Shown here in pieces: positions 36,582 through 46,347 of a stretch of 64,000 nt of DNA. The position numbers and the translations under genes are program-made. A model generated the notes under the pieces. It did no database searches. It saw only the letters and a list, made by a program, of their open reading frames with translations, and was not told the origin of the DNA. Within the stretch, counting starts at the first letter, position 1; every line of letters starts with the position of its first letter. The DNA comes from Acetobacter senegalensis (GTDB taxonomy: Bacteria; Pseudomonadota; Alphaproteobacteria; Acetobacterales; Acetobacteraceae), in contig NZ_LHZU01000144.1 in the NCBI RefSeq assembly GCF_001580995.1, positions 54,631-118,630 of the forward strand. The letters run 5' to 3'.

Positions 36582-39224
36582 GTGAACTCTTCCCCACGTA
36601 TTTATCTTCCAATTTTATGCCTTGTCCTGCTGCCGTTCATTGCACACTTACCTGACCTTCTGGGTTTACTCATTGAAGATCCCGCCTACCGTACAGCAGG
36701 GCCCGGCGTGCGTGGCATCTCATGGCTGTTGTTTGGAACCCCCGGGTGGGTTGATCCCAATGCGGGCGCAACAACGGAAGCTCTCGGTCACGAGGCTGCA
36801 TTACAATGGCTTTCAGGGCATATTCCCTGGTGGAATACTTACACAGGCTTAGGGATGCCTTTAGCCGCTGAAATGCAAAACTCTGCTTTATTTCTTCCAT
36901 TCATATTACTTCTTGCTTTGCCGCATGGTGTCATTCTCATTAAAGCAGCCCTTCAGGTTCTGACCGGTTTATGCGCATTTGGTCTTGGAAAATCCATGAA
37001 GTTGAGCCTTCCAGCTTGTATCTTCATGGGAATACTTTGTGAATTTTCAGGCACATTCGCATGGTTTGGGCATGGCCCAATAATGCCTCTGCCATTTCTG
37101 CCTCTTCTTGTTTGGGGAGGATTTAATGTTGCAAACGCTGTTGAAAATAAAAAACGTGGGGGATGGCTCCTTGTAACCCTTGCCATTGCAGGCAGTATTC
37201 TTGCAGGCTTTCCAGAAACAGCTTACATGAATGGGCTGTTGGCACTTGCTATTATTACATGGCGTGTTTTCCAATCGCCCCGTTTTTATAGAAAAGCCAT
37301 TATCTTCCGCATCTTTTGCGGTGGTATCTTGGGGCTCTGTCTTTCAGCACCGGCATGGCTTTCTTTTGCCCTTTCTCTGCCTGTTTCTCTTGTTGGTATG
37401 AATGCTGATTTCGGGAATGCTCATTTTCTTTCCGGCAGTACAGCCCTTCATTTTTTCCCCTACCTTTTTGGCCCTCCTCTTTTTGGTGCGGAACAAGGGA
37501 GTATGGATCTAGTAGAGCTCTGGTGGCATACGGGAGGATATATTGATCTGGGTTTGCTTACGTTAGCGGCTCTTGCGTTTACAATACCATCAACATCATA
37601 CAGTAGTTTGCGTTATCTCTTAGGTGCGTGGCTTGTTTTTACAGCCATGAAAGCCGAGGGTGTACATTTTGTTAGCAAAATTATAGACCTGATACCCCTC
37701 ATTCGGCAGACAATGTTTTTTGTCTATGCCTCACCGGGCTGGTGGTTTGCATTAACTCTTTTGGCTGCCATAACAATTGATAGCTATTCACATATGAAAA
37801 CATCGAAGAAATCGTCGATCTTTTTAATGGGCGGCATTATTTTTTCGGCAGCATTGCTCTCTCTTCTTTACGCAAGGCATGCACTGACGCTGCAACAACA
37901 TCTTCCCCATGCCAATTTATTGAATTATGCTTCTACTTTATGGGGATTTTCTATTCTATTTTTAATTGTTTTTGTAGCTATCAGCACAAAAAAGAAAGAT
38001 GTTTTTCTTTCGTCTATCGGCATAACAAATGCTGTTCTGTTATTTTGTGTGCCCCTGCTGTGTGGATCACGTAACGCAAAAATTGACTATCCGGCCCTTG
38101 ACTGGCTCAAAAGAGAAACAGCCTTCACGCGTGTTGTCTCTTTTGGAACTCTTCCGCCAAATTATGGCGCCTATTACGGTATTAAGTCTGTTAACTATAC
38201 TTACCTGCCGGTTCCGCGTGTTTTTGCAGAAACGTTAGACGCCAACATCGATCCGAATATCGATCCTAGCGGGTTTTATACACCAGGTCTCGGTCAGAAA
38301 TACAGTGATGCCTCATCTATCCATGATATGAATCTTTACCTTTCCGCGTCTTCACCCAATACGTTGAGCAGCCTGCACTGGCTAAGCCAACATGGCGTCG
38401 GGCTCGTCGCAGCTTCCCCCGAAAAAAATATCTGGCAAGACATTCTTCTAACTCACCCAGTTGCAGGAAATGCTCAAGCATATGATTTCACCGCAGGCCC
38501 CCTCTCCGGCCATATCCCTGCTCCCCGCAACAAGGGGGCCGCTGTAAGCAAGGTTGGCATTGCCGTTGGCACTTTTTCTGGGCGAGCTACAGGAAAAATC
38601 AATGTCAGATTATGTAGCAACGATGTGTGTCAATCAGGAACGACATCCGTAGATCAAACTCCGGACAACACCGTTATCTTTATTTCTCTTGATCAGAAAC
38701 TGGCTATCACCGGCCCTGAAGACTTAAGTTGGTCCATCTCTACAGATGGCAATAACATTAAACCGGCAGTCTGGGTGTGGCAGAATAAAGAAAATGGTGA
38801 ACTGTCTCCCATGATGCCACTTCAGACAGAATTTGATCCACCGGACTATGTGACGCTTTCCTATCAGGATCCTTACATAACCATATGGAAACTTTCCAAT
38901 TCTGCCCCTTATTTTTCTGCAGACAACTGTCATTTGACAATTCACTCTACAGAGAAACTTGAAGCTGATTGCAAAAACAAAGACACTCTTGTTCGTCAGG
39001 AAATTGCCTATCCGGGATGGCATGTCACTGTAAACGGTGTGCACACAAAAACAGGGGCTACAAAAGACGGGCTTTTTCAGACAGCAAATCTTGTTTCTGG
39101 CCACAACACCATTACGTTCACCTATTCTCCACCCAAAGGAATGTTAATGCTTTTCCTGTTTATTGTTGGATTGTTGGGAACGGGAATAGGTTTTTACCGA
39201 TCTCGTTCCATCTCCTTGCACTAA
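36582..39224 (+). CDS. YfhO-like large membrane protein, probable GT-C-like
   Basis: The 880-residue protein has about 12-13 membrane segments in residues 1-490, a long extracytoplasmic region (about 495-845) and a last helix near the C-terminus (GMLMLFLFIVGLLGTGIGF). The layout and motifs (IPWWNTYTGLGMPLAAEMQN, FPYLFGPPLFGAEQG, and the C-terminal YPGWHVTVNG and HNTITFTYSPPKGM) match the YfhO family, which includes enzymes that add sugars to surface polymers from lipid-linked donors. GTG at 36582 is the start; no strong ribosome site is seen. The gene is visibly AT-rich. It converges with scfR, 11 bases apart. Confidence 0.72.
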   Translation: MNSSPRIYLPILCLVLLPFIAHLPDLLGLLIEDPAYRTAGPGVRGISWLLFGTPGWVDPNAGATTEALGHEAALQWLSGHIPWWNTYTGLGMPLAAEMQNSALFLPFILLLALPHGVILIKAALQVLTGLCAFGLGKSMKLSLPACIFMGILCEFSGTFAWFGHGPIMPLPFLPLLVWGGFNVANAVENKKRGGWLLVTLAIAGSILAGFPETAYMNGLLALAIITWRVFQSPRFYRKAIIFRIFCGGILGLCLSAPAWLSFALSLPVSLVGMNADFGNAHFLSGSTALHFFPYLFGPPLFGAEQGSMDLVELWWHTGGYIDLGLLTLAALAFTIPSTSYSSLRYLLGAWLVFTAMKAEGVHFVSKIIDLIPLIRQTMFFVYASPGWWFALTLLAAITIDSYSHMKTSKKSSIFLMGGIIFSAALLSLLYARHALTLQQHLPHANLLNYASTLWGFSILFLIVFVAISTKKKDVFLSSIGITNAVLLFCVPLLCGSRNAKIDYPALDWLKRETAFTRVVSFGTLPPNYGAYYGIKSVNYTYLPVPRVFAETLDANIDPNIDPSGFYTPGLGQKYSDASSIHDMNLYLSASSPNTLSSLHWLSQHGVGLVAASPEKNIWQDILLTHPVAGNAQAYDFTAGPLSGHIPAPRNKGAAVSKVGIAVGTFSGRATGKINVRLCSNDVCQSGTTSVDQTPDNTVIFISLDQKLAITGPEDLSWSISTDGNNIKPAVWVWQNKENGELSPMMPLQTEFDPPDYVTLSYQDPYITIWKLSNSAPYFSADNCHLTIHSTEKLEADCKNKDTLVRQEIAYPGWHVTVNGVHTKTGATKDGLFQTANLVSGHNTITFTYSPPKGMLMLFLFIVGLLGTGIGFYRSRSISLH

Positions 39225-39235
39225 ACACTGTCCAC

Positions 39236-40654
39236 TTACATCTTGGCAGCGCGGTACGGTACAACCCCGCGCTCCTCACTTCCTGCATCTATACCTCTTC
39301 CTGAAACAGGAAGAGAGCGGTGGCGACAATCATCCCGCGCGCAGGCCCGGCAGCCTGGGCCAATAGGCACCGCATTTCTCTGATCGGCTACATCCAAGCC
39401 TGCTGCGTAAATCATCCGCCCTGCGTGACGAATATCGCAACCCAGCACAACGGCAACCTGACGCGGGCGATCAAAATAAGACATGCTGCTATGCCGCACG
39501 GTGCGGGCCACATTCAGGTACACAACATCATCCGTCATGCGGGAAAGCTGTACCTGCACCTGCCCCGGTGTCGTGAACGCCCGAAAGATGTTCCACAAAG
39601 GACAAGGACCACCAAAACGTGATTGCATGAAATGGTTTGCTGAAAAACTTTTCAGAATGTTTCCTGCAATATCCAACTTCATGAAGTAAAACGGGATACC
39701 CTCCGCCCCGGGACGCTGAAACGTGCTCAGCCGGTGGCAGGCCTGCTCAAAGCTAACACCAAACCGACGGTGCAACCGGTCTATATCATGCTGCATTTCC
39801 ACTGCCGCCGTTCTGTATAATTCATAAGGCAGCAGAAGAGCTCCTGCAAAGTAATTGCCCAGATACAGCCTGGCCAGAGCACGGGCGTTCTCCCCTTTGG
39901 GGCCGGACCGCCGCAGAATACGGTCCATCACGGCCCCCTGCTCCAGTTGCCCTACAACCTGCGCCAGACAGAACAGACTATCTTCAGCCAAAACATCCTG
40001 AGACAGAAACAGGGTATTGGTTTTCTGCTCCAGACGCCACCGCACGCCGCGCTGCTCCAGGGCGTGATCTGTTACAATCTGAAGGCGGTGCTCATCTTGC
40101 AGATACTGTATCAGTGCGGGGTGCAACCATCCTTCCTTCGGGGCCAGCTTTCCGTAAAGGGCTTCAGCCGCACTATCCAGCGCATGAAAATAATTGTGAT
40201 TGGCCTGCACCCAGTCCCCCACAGCTTCATACGGCTCTATCACGGGCTGCGGCGGTGCATCCGCCAGAGATGCAGCCTGCTCCTGTGCATTTCTGTAGGC
40301 ACTGTAAAGCTGCATAACTGCATGCCCCAGTGCGGGTGCTTTCTGCGCGGCTGTGAGCATTTCTGAAAAATTCGGCCGGGCTGCGTCAAACAGGGGGTCT
40401 GCCAGAACTTCCCGCAAAGCCTGAACCAGACGCACTTCTTCCATATCGCTGAAATATGCAGGGCTTACGCCAAACACCCGGCATACATCTTCCAGATGCC
40501 GCTCCGGCAGGGGGCGTTGATCCCGCTCTATCTGGTTCAGATAGCTGGCTGAAATACCCAGCTTTTGCGCCAGAACAGCCTGCGTCAATCCGGCTTGCTG
40601 CCGCAGCGTGTTCAACCGGCTTCCTACAAACAGCTTTGTGGCTGGTTTTTTCAT
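39236..40654 (-). CDS. Short-chain fatty acyl-CoA regulator ScfR (XRE/IrrE-like)
   Basis: ScfR-family regulators (RamB in Corynebacterium, PccR in Rhodobacter) sense short-chain acyl-CoA and control propionate and related pathways. The 472-residue protein has an XRE helix-turn-helix (about 10-65, LRQQAGLTQAVLAQKLGISASYLNQIE), an IrrE/ImmA-like middle (about 170-320) in which no HExxH zinc motif is visible, and a C-terminal domain ending with GPGCRACARDDCRHRSLP. Divergence from prpDCB makes it their likely regulator. TTTGCAA-type half-sites lie right before its start codon. Confidence 0.87.
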   Translation of the reverse strand: MKKPATKLFVGSRLNTLRQQAGLTQAVLAQKLGISASYLNQIERDQRPLPERHLEDVCRVFGVSPAYFSDMEEVRLVQALREVLADPLFDAARPNFSEMLTAAQKAPALGHAVMQLYSAYRNAQEQAASLADAPPQPVIEPYEAVGDWVQANHNYFHALDSAAEALYGKLAPKEGWLHPALIQYLQDEHRLQIVTDHALEQRGVRWRLEQKTNTLFLSQDVLAEDSLFCLAQVVGQLEQGAVMDRILRRSGPKGENARALARLYLGNYFAGALLLPYELYRTAAVEMQHDIDRLHRRFGVSFEQACHRLSTFQRPGAEGIPFYFMKLDIAGNILKSFSANHFMQSRFGGPCPLWNIFRAFTTPGQVQVQLSRMTDDVVYLNVARTVRHSSMSYFDRPRQVAVVLGCDIRHAGRMIYAAGLDVADQRNAVPIGPGCRACARDDCRHRSLPVSGRGIDAGSEERGVVPYRAAKM

Positions 40655-40655
40655 G

Positions 40656-40671
40656 TTCGCAATCTTTGCAA
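40656..40671. promoter_or_regulatory. Candidate ScfR half-sites TTCGCAA and TTTGCAA
   Basis: TTCGCAA at 40656-40662 and TTTGCAA at 40665-40671 lie in tandem, just upstream of the scfR start codon in the 119-base divergent gap to prpD; a weaker TCTGCAA lies at 40731-40737. TTTGCAA is the core of sites reported for RamB and PccR. Spacing here (9 bases between starts) differs from the reported arrangement, so the assignment is tentative. Confidence 0.4.
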
Positions 40672-40773
40672 TACGGGCGTTTTTCTTCGCCTCTTTCCGC
40701 TTTTATCCAGCTTCTTTCTTGAGGGGCTACTCTGCAACACTCAGGCCAAGGATACAAATCAAAGGGTCTGACC

Positions 40774-42354
40774 ATGCAATCCCATCAGGTTACCGTTCAC
40801 CCCGAAACCGACCGCCTGCCCCGCACAGAACAACTGGCATGGAAAATTGCCGAAGTCGCTGCTGACCCTGTGCCGGTGGAACCCGAGGTGGCGGAAATGG
40901 TCATCAACCGCGTGATTGATAACGCCTCCGTCGCGCTGGCGTCTCTCAACCGGCATCCGGTCATGAGTGCGCGGGCTCAGGCTGTCGCACACGCTCACCC
41001 TGGCGGGGCCACCCTGTTCGGGCTGGGGCCGGATATCCGCGTGCACGCAGAATGGGCCGCGTGGGCCAACGGAACTGCCGTGCGCGAACTGGATTATCAC
41101 GATACTTTTCTGGCAGCGGACTACTCCCATCCGGGAGACAACATCCCTCCCCTGCTGGCGGTCGCCCAACAATGCGCCTCCTCCGGTGCGGATTTGATCC
41201 GAGCCGTTGCCACCGGGTACGAGATCCAGATTGATCTCACCCGCGCCATCTGCCTGCATAAGCACAAGATTGACCACGTTGCGCATCTTGGTCCCTCCGT
41301 AGCGTCTGGTCTTGGCACACTGCTCAAACTGCCGCCCGCCGTTATTTATCAGGCCATTGGGCAGGCTCTGCACGTTACCACCGCAACCCGCCAAAGCCGC
41401 AAGGGCGAGATTTCCTCCTGGAAAGCCTTTGCCCCGGCCCACGCCGGAAAAATGGCCGTGGAAGCCACGGATCGCGCCATGCGGGGTGAAGGCGCACCAA
41501 GCCCGATCTATGAAGGGGAAGACAGCGTGATTGCCTGGATGCTGGACGGGAAGGACGCACACTACACCGTTCCCCTCCCCGCACCCGGCGAACCCAAACG
41601 GGCCATTCTCTCCTCCTTCACCAAGGAACATTCTGCTGAGTATCAGAGTCAGGCCCTGATTGATCTGGCCTTCCGTCTAGGCAAGCAGATTGAAAACTTT
41701 GAGGATGTGGCAGACATTCTGATCGAAACCAGCCACCACACCCATTATGTGATCGGCACCGGTTCAAACGACCCGCAGAAATTTGACCCCACGGCATCGC
41801 GTGAAACGCTCGACCATTCCATCATGTATATTGTGGCGGTGGCCCTGCAGGATGGTCGCTGGCACCACGTCCATTCCTACGAGCCCGGGCGCGCTCAACG
41901 CCCGGACACCGTGCGCCTGTGGCGTAAAATCCGCACCGTGGAAACACCGGAATGGACGGCGCGTTACCATGCAGAAGACCCGGCTGTAAAAGCGTTTGGC
42001 GGCAAGATCATCATCCGCATGAAAGACGGACGCGTTCTGGAAGAAGAACAGGCTGTGGCCAATGCCCATCCGCTGGGTAGAACGCCCTGGCAGCGAGCAG
42101 ACTACATCCGCAAGTTCAAGACTTTGACGGAAGATCTGATCTCGCCTTCCGAATCCGAACGTTTTCTGGAACTGGTGCAAAGGCTGCCTGATCTGAAACC
42201 GGCCGATCTGCTCGCGCTGGACCTTGTGGTGCCGCCCAACCGTATCTCGCGGAATCTCAACCCCGGCATTTTTGACTTCAGCCAAAGCGCGACCCGCCAG
42301 AATCCATCGGACGCACCTGCACGAGAAACCCCGGCTCTGGCCACTTCGGCCTGA
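40774..42354 (+). CDS. prpD: 2-methylcitrate dehydratase PrpD
   Basis: PrpD dehydrates 2-methylcitrate in the methylcitrate cycle that oxidises propionyl-CoA to pyruvate. The 526-residue protein is of the MmgE/PrpD family: [83 protein letters not shown] and [18 protein letters not shown] are visible. It is longer than the E. coli enzyme (483) through short extensions at both ends. Start ATG has AAAGGG in front. It heads prpD-prpC-prpB. Confidence 0.95.
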   Translation: MQSHQVTVHPETDRLPRTEQLAWKIAEVAADPVPVEPEVAEMVINRVIDNASVALASLNRHPVMSARAQAVAHAHPGGATLFGLGPDIRVHAEWAAWANGTAVRELDYHDTFLAADYSHPGDNIPPLLAVAQQCASSGADLIRAVATGYEIQIDLTRAICLHKHKIDHVAHLGPSVASGLGTLLKLPPAVIYQAIGQALHVTTATRQSRKGEISSWKAFAPAHAGKMAVEATDRAMRGEGAPSPIYEGEDSVIAWMLDGKDAHYTVPLPAPGEPKRAILSSFTKEHSAEYQSQALIDLAFRLGKQIENFEDVADILIETSHHTHYVIGTGSNDPQKFDPTASRETLDHSIMYIVAVALQDGRWHHVHSYEPGRAQRPDTVRLWRKIRTVETPEWTARYHAEDPAVKAFGGKIIIRMKDGRVLEEEQAVANAHPLGRTPWQRADYIRKFKTLTEDLISPSESERFLELVQRLPDLKPADLLALDLVVPPNRISRNLNPGIFDFSQSATRQNPSDAPARETPALATSA

Positions 42355-42431
42355 CCCTTACCAGCCTGACCACATCGCCACCAACAAGATCAAAAGTGCC
42401 GTCAAGGCACCCGCTTTGGGAGACCCGTGAT

Positions 42432-43604
42432 ATGGACAACACCACGACGCTCCATCCCCGCCAGAAAAAATCCGTGGCTCTTTCTGGCGTTTCAGCAGGC
42501 AACACCGCTCTGTGCTCCGTCGGCCAGAGCGGGAATGATCTGCATTACCGTGGATATGACATTCAGGATCTGGCCGAAGCCTGTTCCTTTGAAGAAGTCG
42601 CCCATCTGCTGATTCATGGGCATCTGCCCAATAGTGCTGAGCTACAGCTTTATAAAGAACGCCTCCGCAGCCTGCGGGGCTTGCCAGATGCCGTAATGCG
42701 CGTTCTGGAATCCCTGCCAGCCGCAACACACCCCATGGATGTTCTGCGCACGGGCGTTTCCACCCTTGGCTGTGTTCTGCCCGAACGGCCGGATACTCCA
42801 AGCGCCGGAGCCCGCACCATAGCGGACAAGCTGATCGCCTGTCTGGGGTCCATGCTGCTGTATTGGTACCATTTCTCCAACCATGGCCGCCGCATTGCCG
42901 TGGAAACGGAGGATGACAGCATTGGCGGGCACTTCCTGCACCTGCTGCACGGACGCACGCCGCCCAAACACTGGGTGAACGCCATGCACAGCTCACTCAT
43001 TCTCTATGCGGAGCATGAGTTCAACGCTTCCACCTTTACCTGCCGTGTGGTGGCGGGCACGGGATCGGACATTTATTCCGCCATTACGGCGGGAATCGGT
43101 GCGCTTCGTGGCCCCAAACATGGCGGGGCAAACGAGGTCGCGCTTGAAATCCAGCAGCGCTACACCAGCCCAGAGGACGCCGAAACCGACATTTTGCGCA
43201 GGCTGGACGCCAAGGAAGTAATCATCGGTTTCGGGCACCCAGTTTACACCATCTCGGACCCCCGGAACGAGATCATCAAGCGGGCCGCCCTGAAGCTGGC
43301 GCAGAAAAGCGGGTCACGCCGCCTCTATAATGTAGCCGAACGGATTGAGGGGGTGATGGCGCACAAGCGCAAGATGTTCCCCAATCTCGATTGGTTCAGC
43401 GCCGTGGCCTACAGCCACATGGGCATTCCCACCGCCATGTTCACGCCCCTGTTTGTCATCGCCCGCACAGCAGGATGGAGCGCGCATGTTCTGGAACAAC
43501 GGCAGGACGGCAAGATCATCCGCCCCTCTGCCACCTATACCGGCCCCGAAAACCGCCGATTCCCTTCCCTGCATGAACGGGATGGACTGGAGAACGCAGC
43601 ATGA
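42432..43604 (+). CDS. prpC: 2-methylcitrate synthase PrpC
   Basis: PrpC condenses propionyl-CoA with oxaloacetate; many members also act as citrate synthase. The 390-residue protein has the citrate synthase catalytic His and Asp segments: [44 protein letters not shown] and the later [16 protein letters not shown], with [18 protein letters not shown] near the end. ATG at 42432 has GGGAGACC upstream; a GTG at 42396 is less likely. Its stop overlaps the prpB ATG. Confidence 0.95.
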   Translation: MDNTTTLHPRQKKSVALSGVSAGNTALCSVGQSGNDLHYRGYDIQDLAEACSFEEVAHLLIHGHLPNSAELQLYKERLRSLRGLPDAVMRVLESLPAATHPMDVLRTGVSTLGCVLPERPDTPSAGARTIADKLIACLGSMLLYWYHFSNHGRRIAVETEDDSIGGHFLHLLHGRTPPKHWVNAMHSSLILYAEHEFNASTFTCRVVAGTGSDIYSAITAGIGALRGPKHGGANEVALEIQQRYTSPEDAETDILRRLDAKEVIIGFGHPVYTISDPRNEIIKRAALKLAQKSGSRRLYNVAERIEGVMAHKRKMFPNLDWFSAVAYSHMGIPTAMFTPLFVIARTAGWSAHVLEQRQDGKIIRPSATYTGPENRRFPSLHERDGLENAA

Positions 43605-44533
43605 CGTACCTAACAGGCAAAACGCAGCCCACCATTCCTGCTGGCCAACGGTTCCGGCAACTGCTGGCACAACCAGGCATTCTGCAACTGCCCGGTGCGC
43701 ATAACGGGCAAGCGGCCTTGCAGGCAAAGGATGCCGGGTTCAATGCCCTCTACCTCTCTGGTGCCGCCATGACAGCCAGCATGGGCCTGCCGGATCTGGG
43801 CATTATCACGGTTGATGAGGTCTGTTTCTTCATCCGCCAGATTGTCCGCGCGTCAGAACTGCCGCTGCTGGTGGATGGAGACACGGGCTATGGGGAAATT
43901 CTGAATGTGATGAACATGGTGCGGGCCTTTGAAGAAGCGGGAGCCGCCGCCGTGCATGTGGAAGATCAGATTCTGCCCAAGAAATGCGGCCATCTGAACG
44001 ATAAAAAGCTCAGCACACCGCATGATATGGCGCTGAAAGTGGCCGCCGCCGCCAAAGCCAGGCGGGACATGGTGGTCATTGCCCGCACGGATGCCGCCGC
44101 ACAGGAAGGCATGGACGGGGCCGTTGCCCGCGCCCGCCTGTATTATGAAGCCGGGGCAGATGCCATTTTCCCCGAAGCGCTGACAACGGCGGAGATGTTC
44201 CGCGAATTCGCCCGCCGCCTGCCGGATGTCCCCCTTCTGGCGAACATGACGGAATTTGGACGCACGCCCTTTTTCACAGCGTCGGAGTTCCAAGAGATGG
44301 GCTACCGCATGGTCATCTGGCCTGTCAGTTCATTACGAGTCGCAAACAAGGCGCAGGCGGACTTGTACGCCACACTGGCCCAGAACGGCAGCACGGAAGC
44401 CATGCTGAGCCGAATGCAGACTCGGGAAGAACTCTACAAAACCCTACGCTATCACGAGTATGAAGCGCTGGATGCCAGCATCATCACCACCGTCCTGCCA
44501 GAAACACGGGCAGGTACTCCTAAAGCGGCCTGA
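43601..44533 (+). CDS. prpB: 2-methylisocitrate lyase PrpB
   Basis: PrpB cleaves 2-methylisocitrate to pyruvate and succinate. The 310-residue protein belongs to the isocitrate lyase/PEP mutase superfamily: [56 protein letters not shown] with the catalytic KKCGH loop, and [12 protein letters not shown]. It overlaps prpC by four bases, so the three prp genes are tightly coupled. Confidence 0.95.
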   Translation: MTYLTGKTQPTIPAGQRFRQLLAQPGILQLPGAHNGQAALQAKDAGFNALYLSGAAMTASMGLPDLGIITVDEVCFFIRQIVRASELPLLVDGDTGYGEILNVMNMVRAFEEAGAAAVHVEDQILPKKCGHLNDKKLSTPHDMALKVAAAAKARRDMVVIARTDAAAQEGMDGAVARARLYYEAGADAIFPEALTTAEMFREFARRLPDVPLLANMTEFGRTPFFTASEFQEMGYRMVIWPVSSLRVANKAQADLYATLAQNGSTEAMLSRMQTREELYKTLRYHEYEALDASIITTVLPETRAGTPKAA

Positions 44534-44583
44534 TCACACAGCCGTTTTTACGCCAGAGGCTGTTCCGGCACTGTTATCCTGCT

Positions 44584-45834
44584 ATGAACAGCCTCATCAT
44601 GACAGATCATCCGGCGGCTTCTACGCCTCTTCTCGCTTTACCCGGCCTGAAAGCCGTTCTGACAGCACGCACGTTGTCTGCTTTTTCCTCTCAGGTGCAG
44701 GCCGTGGCTGTGGGCTGGCAAATTTATGCCCTCACTCACAGCGCCGCCGCGCTCGGGTTTGTGGGGCTGGCACAGTTCCTTCCCATGGTTGCGTTCATTT
44801 TTCCCGCAGGCCACGCGGCGGACCAGCATGACAGACGCCGGATTGTCATCACCTGCCAGACCATCGAAGCCATAGCAGCCGCCTTCATGGCGGTGGCCTC
44901 CTTCAGCCATCATCTTGCACCAGGCATGATTTATGGGCTGGTCGCCCTGTTTGGCATGTGCCGCGCCTTTGAAATGCCCGCACAGCAGACCTTTTTGCCC
45001 TCCATGGTCTCCGCTGCGGTTTTTCCCAGGGCGGCAGCACTTTCTTCCTCCCTTTTTCAGGTGGCATCCATCGCCGGGCCATCTTTAGGCGGGCTGCTTT
45101 ATGGGCTGGGAGCCGACGTCTGCTACGCCCTCTGCGCCATTGGATTTGCCATCTCGGCCTTCGCCACCTTTTCCATGACGCTCCGCTTTCCCGCCCGTGC
45201 CAGGCAGCCAGCAAGCCTGGCGGCGGTTTTTGGGGGTATCGCCTTCCTGCGCCGCCGTCCCACCATGCTGGGTGCACTCTCGCTTGATCTGTTTGCTGTG
45301 CTGTTAGGGGGCGCCACCGCCATGCTGCCTCTCTACGCCACGGACATCCTGCACGCTGGGCCATGGGGGCTGGGTCTTCTGCGGGCAGCCCCTGCCATTG
45401 GGGCGTTGGGCGTAGCCGCTGTGCTGGCCCGCTACCCCTTGGGGCGGCACGCTGGGCAATGGATGTTTGTTTCCGTCGCCATCTTCGGCGTTGCCACCAT
45501 TCTGTTTGGCCTTTCCAGCTCCATTCCGCTCTCCGTTCTGGCGCTGGCGGTTCTGGGCGGGGCGGACGTTATCAGCGTGATGGTCCGCAGCTCTCTTGTT
45601 CAGTTAGGCACACCAGATGAAATGCGTGGGCGCGTTTCCGCCGTGAACATGCTGTTTATTGGCTCATCCAACCAGCTTGGCGAATTTGAAAGCGGCATGC
45701 TGGCCAGCCTGATCGGCGCCGTCCCTGCCGTTGTTGTTGGAGGCTTGGGGACGTTGGCCATTACGGGCCTGTGGATGACCCTGTTCCCCGGTCTCAGGCA
45801 ACTCGACCGGCTGGAAGACATCAAACCGGACTGA
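44584..45834 (+). CDS. MFS transporter, EntS/MFS_3-like
   Basis: The 416-residue protein has 12 predicted membrane helices. Motif A-like loop GHAADQHDRRRIVI lies between helices 2 and 3, and the second-half loop TPDEMRGRVSAVNMLF is typical of the EntS-like MFS subgroup of drug and siderophore exporters. ATG at 44584 is 50 bases after prpB. The substrate cannot be judged; location after prpB does not prove a link with propionate, though it may be co-transcribed. A terminator-like hairpin follows. Confidence 0.85.
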   Translation: MNSLIMTDHPAASTPLLALPGLKAVLTARTLSAFSSQVQAVAVGWQIYALTHSAAALGFVGLAQFLPMVAFIFPAGHAADQHDRRRIVITCQTIEAIAAAFMAVASFSHHLAPGMIYGLVALFGMCRAFEMPAQQTFLPSMVSAAVFPRAAALSSSLFQVASIAGPSLGGLLYGLGADVCYALCAIGFAISAFATFSMTLRFPARARQPASLAAVFGGIAFLRRRPTMLGALSLDLFAVLLGGATAMLPLYATDILHAGPWGLGLLRAAPAIGALGVAAVLARYPLGRHAGQWMFVSVAIFGVATILFGLSSSIPLSVLALAVLGGADVISVMVRSSLVQLGTPDEMRGRVSAVNMLFIGSSNQLGEFESGMLASLIGAVPAVVVGGLGTLAITGLWMTLFPGLRQLDRLEDIKPD

Positions 45835-45874
45835 TCGGTACAATCCTCCAGCCTGTCCGGTTGGTCTCATATAA

Positions 45875-45908
45875 AAACAGCCCGGAAGGTCTCCCTTCCG
45901 AGCTGTTT
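45875..45908. terminator. Bidirectional terminator between MFS gene and HU gene
   Basis: AAACAGC-CGGAAGG and CCTTCCG-GCTGTTT pair over 14 bp with one bulge on each arm and a 4-base loop, between convergent genes. A-tracts and T-tracts form the outer ends of the stem, so it can work in both directions. Confidence 0.7.
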
Positions 45909-45964
45909 CGACCAAGAAACATTGTAATAAAACTGAAATGCTTCCTGCGTGTGGCCGTAAAGGC

Positions 45965-46234
45965 TCAGACCGCCTTTTTCAGGTTGGGGCTGGCCTTGAA
46001 ACGAACGGTCTTGCCGGCTTTCACCTTCACAGGTTCACCCGTGCGAGGATTCAGCGCTTTGCGAGCTTTGGTTTTGCGGACAGTGAACGTTCCGAAAGAC
46101 GGCAGGGTAAACCCACCTTCCCGCTTCAGTTCTTCTATGATCGCATCCATCAGATCGTTCGCTGCCTGATTGGCGGCCACGCCGGTGCAGTTGATCGAAT
46201 CCTGGATCACCGCAGCAATAAAGGCCTTGCTCAT
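45965..46234 (-). CDS. HU family DNA-binding protein
   Basis: A small basic nucleoid protein that bends DNA as a dimer. The 89-residue product has helical N-terminal half, then the HU core GGFTLPSFGTFTVRKTKARKALNPRTGEPVKVKAGKTVRFKASPNLKKAV, with the Pro-containing arm RNPRTGE-like sequence ALNPRTGEP. It ends without extension. It converges with the MFS gene and diverges from the rhamnan-synthesis-F-like gene. Confidence 0.93.
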   Translation of the reverse strand: MSKAFIAAVIQDSINCTGVAANQAANDLMDAIIEELKREGGFTLPSFGTFTVRKTKARKALNPRTGEPVKVKAGKTVRFKASPNLKKAV

Positions 46235-46347
46235 TGAGACCGTATCTCCTTTTCAGACAGAACTATGTGAGTAACAATTATTCGGTTACGATAACCAACA
46301 ACACTCGCGGCTTGTAGTCATATTTTCACGAAAAAACCAACTTAAAA

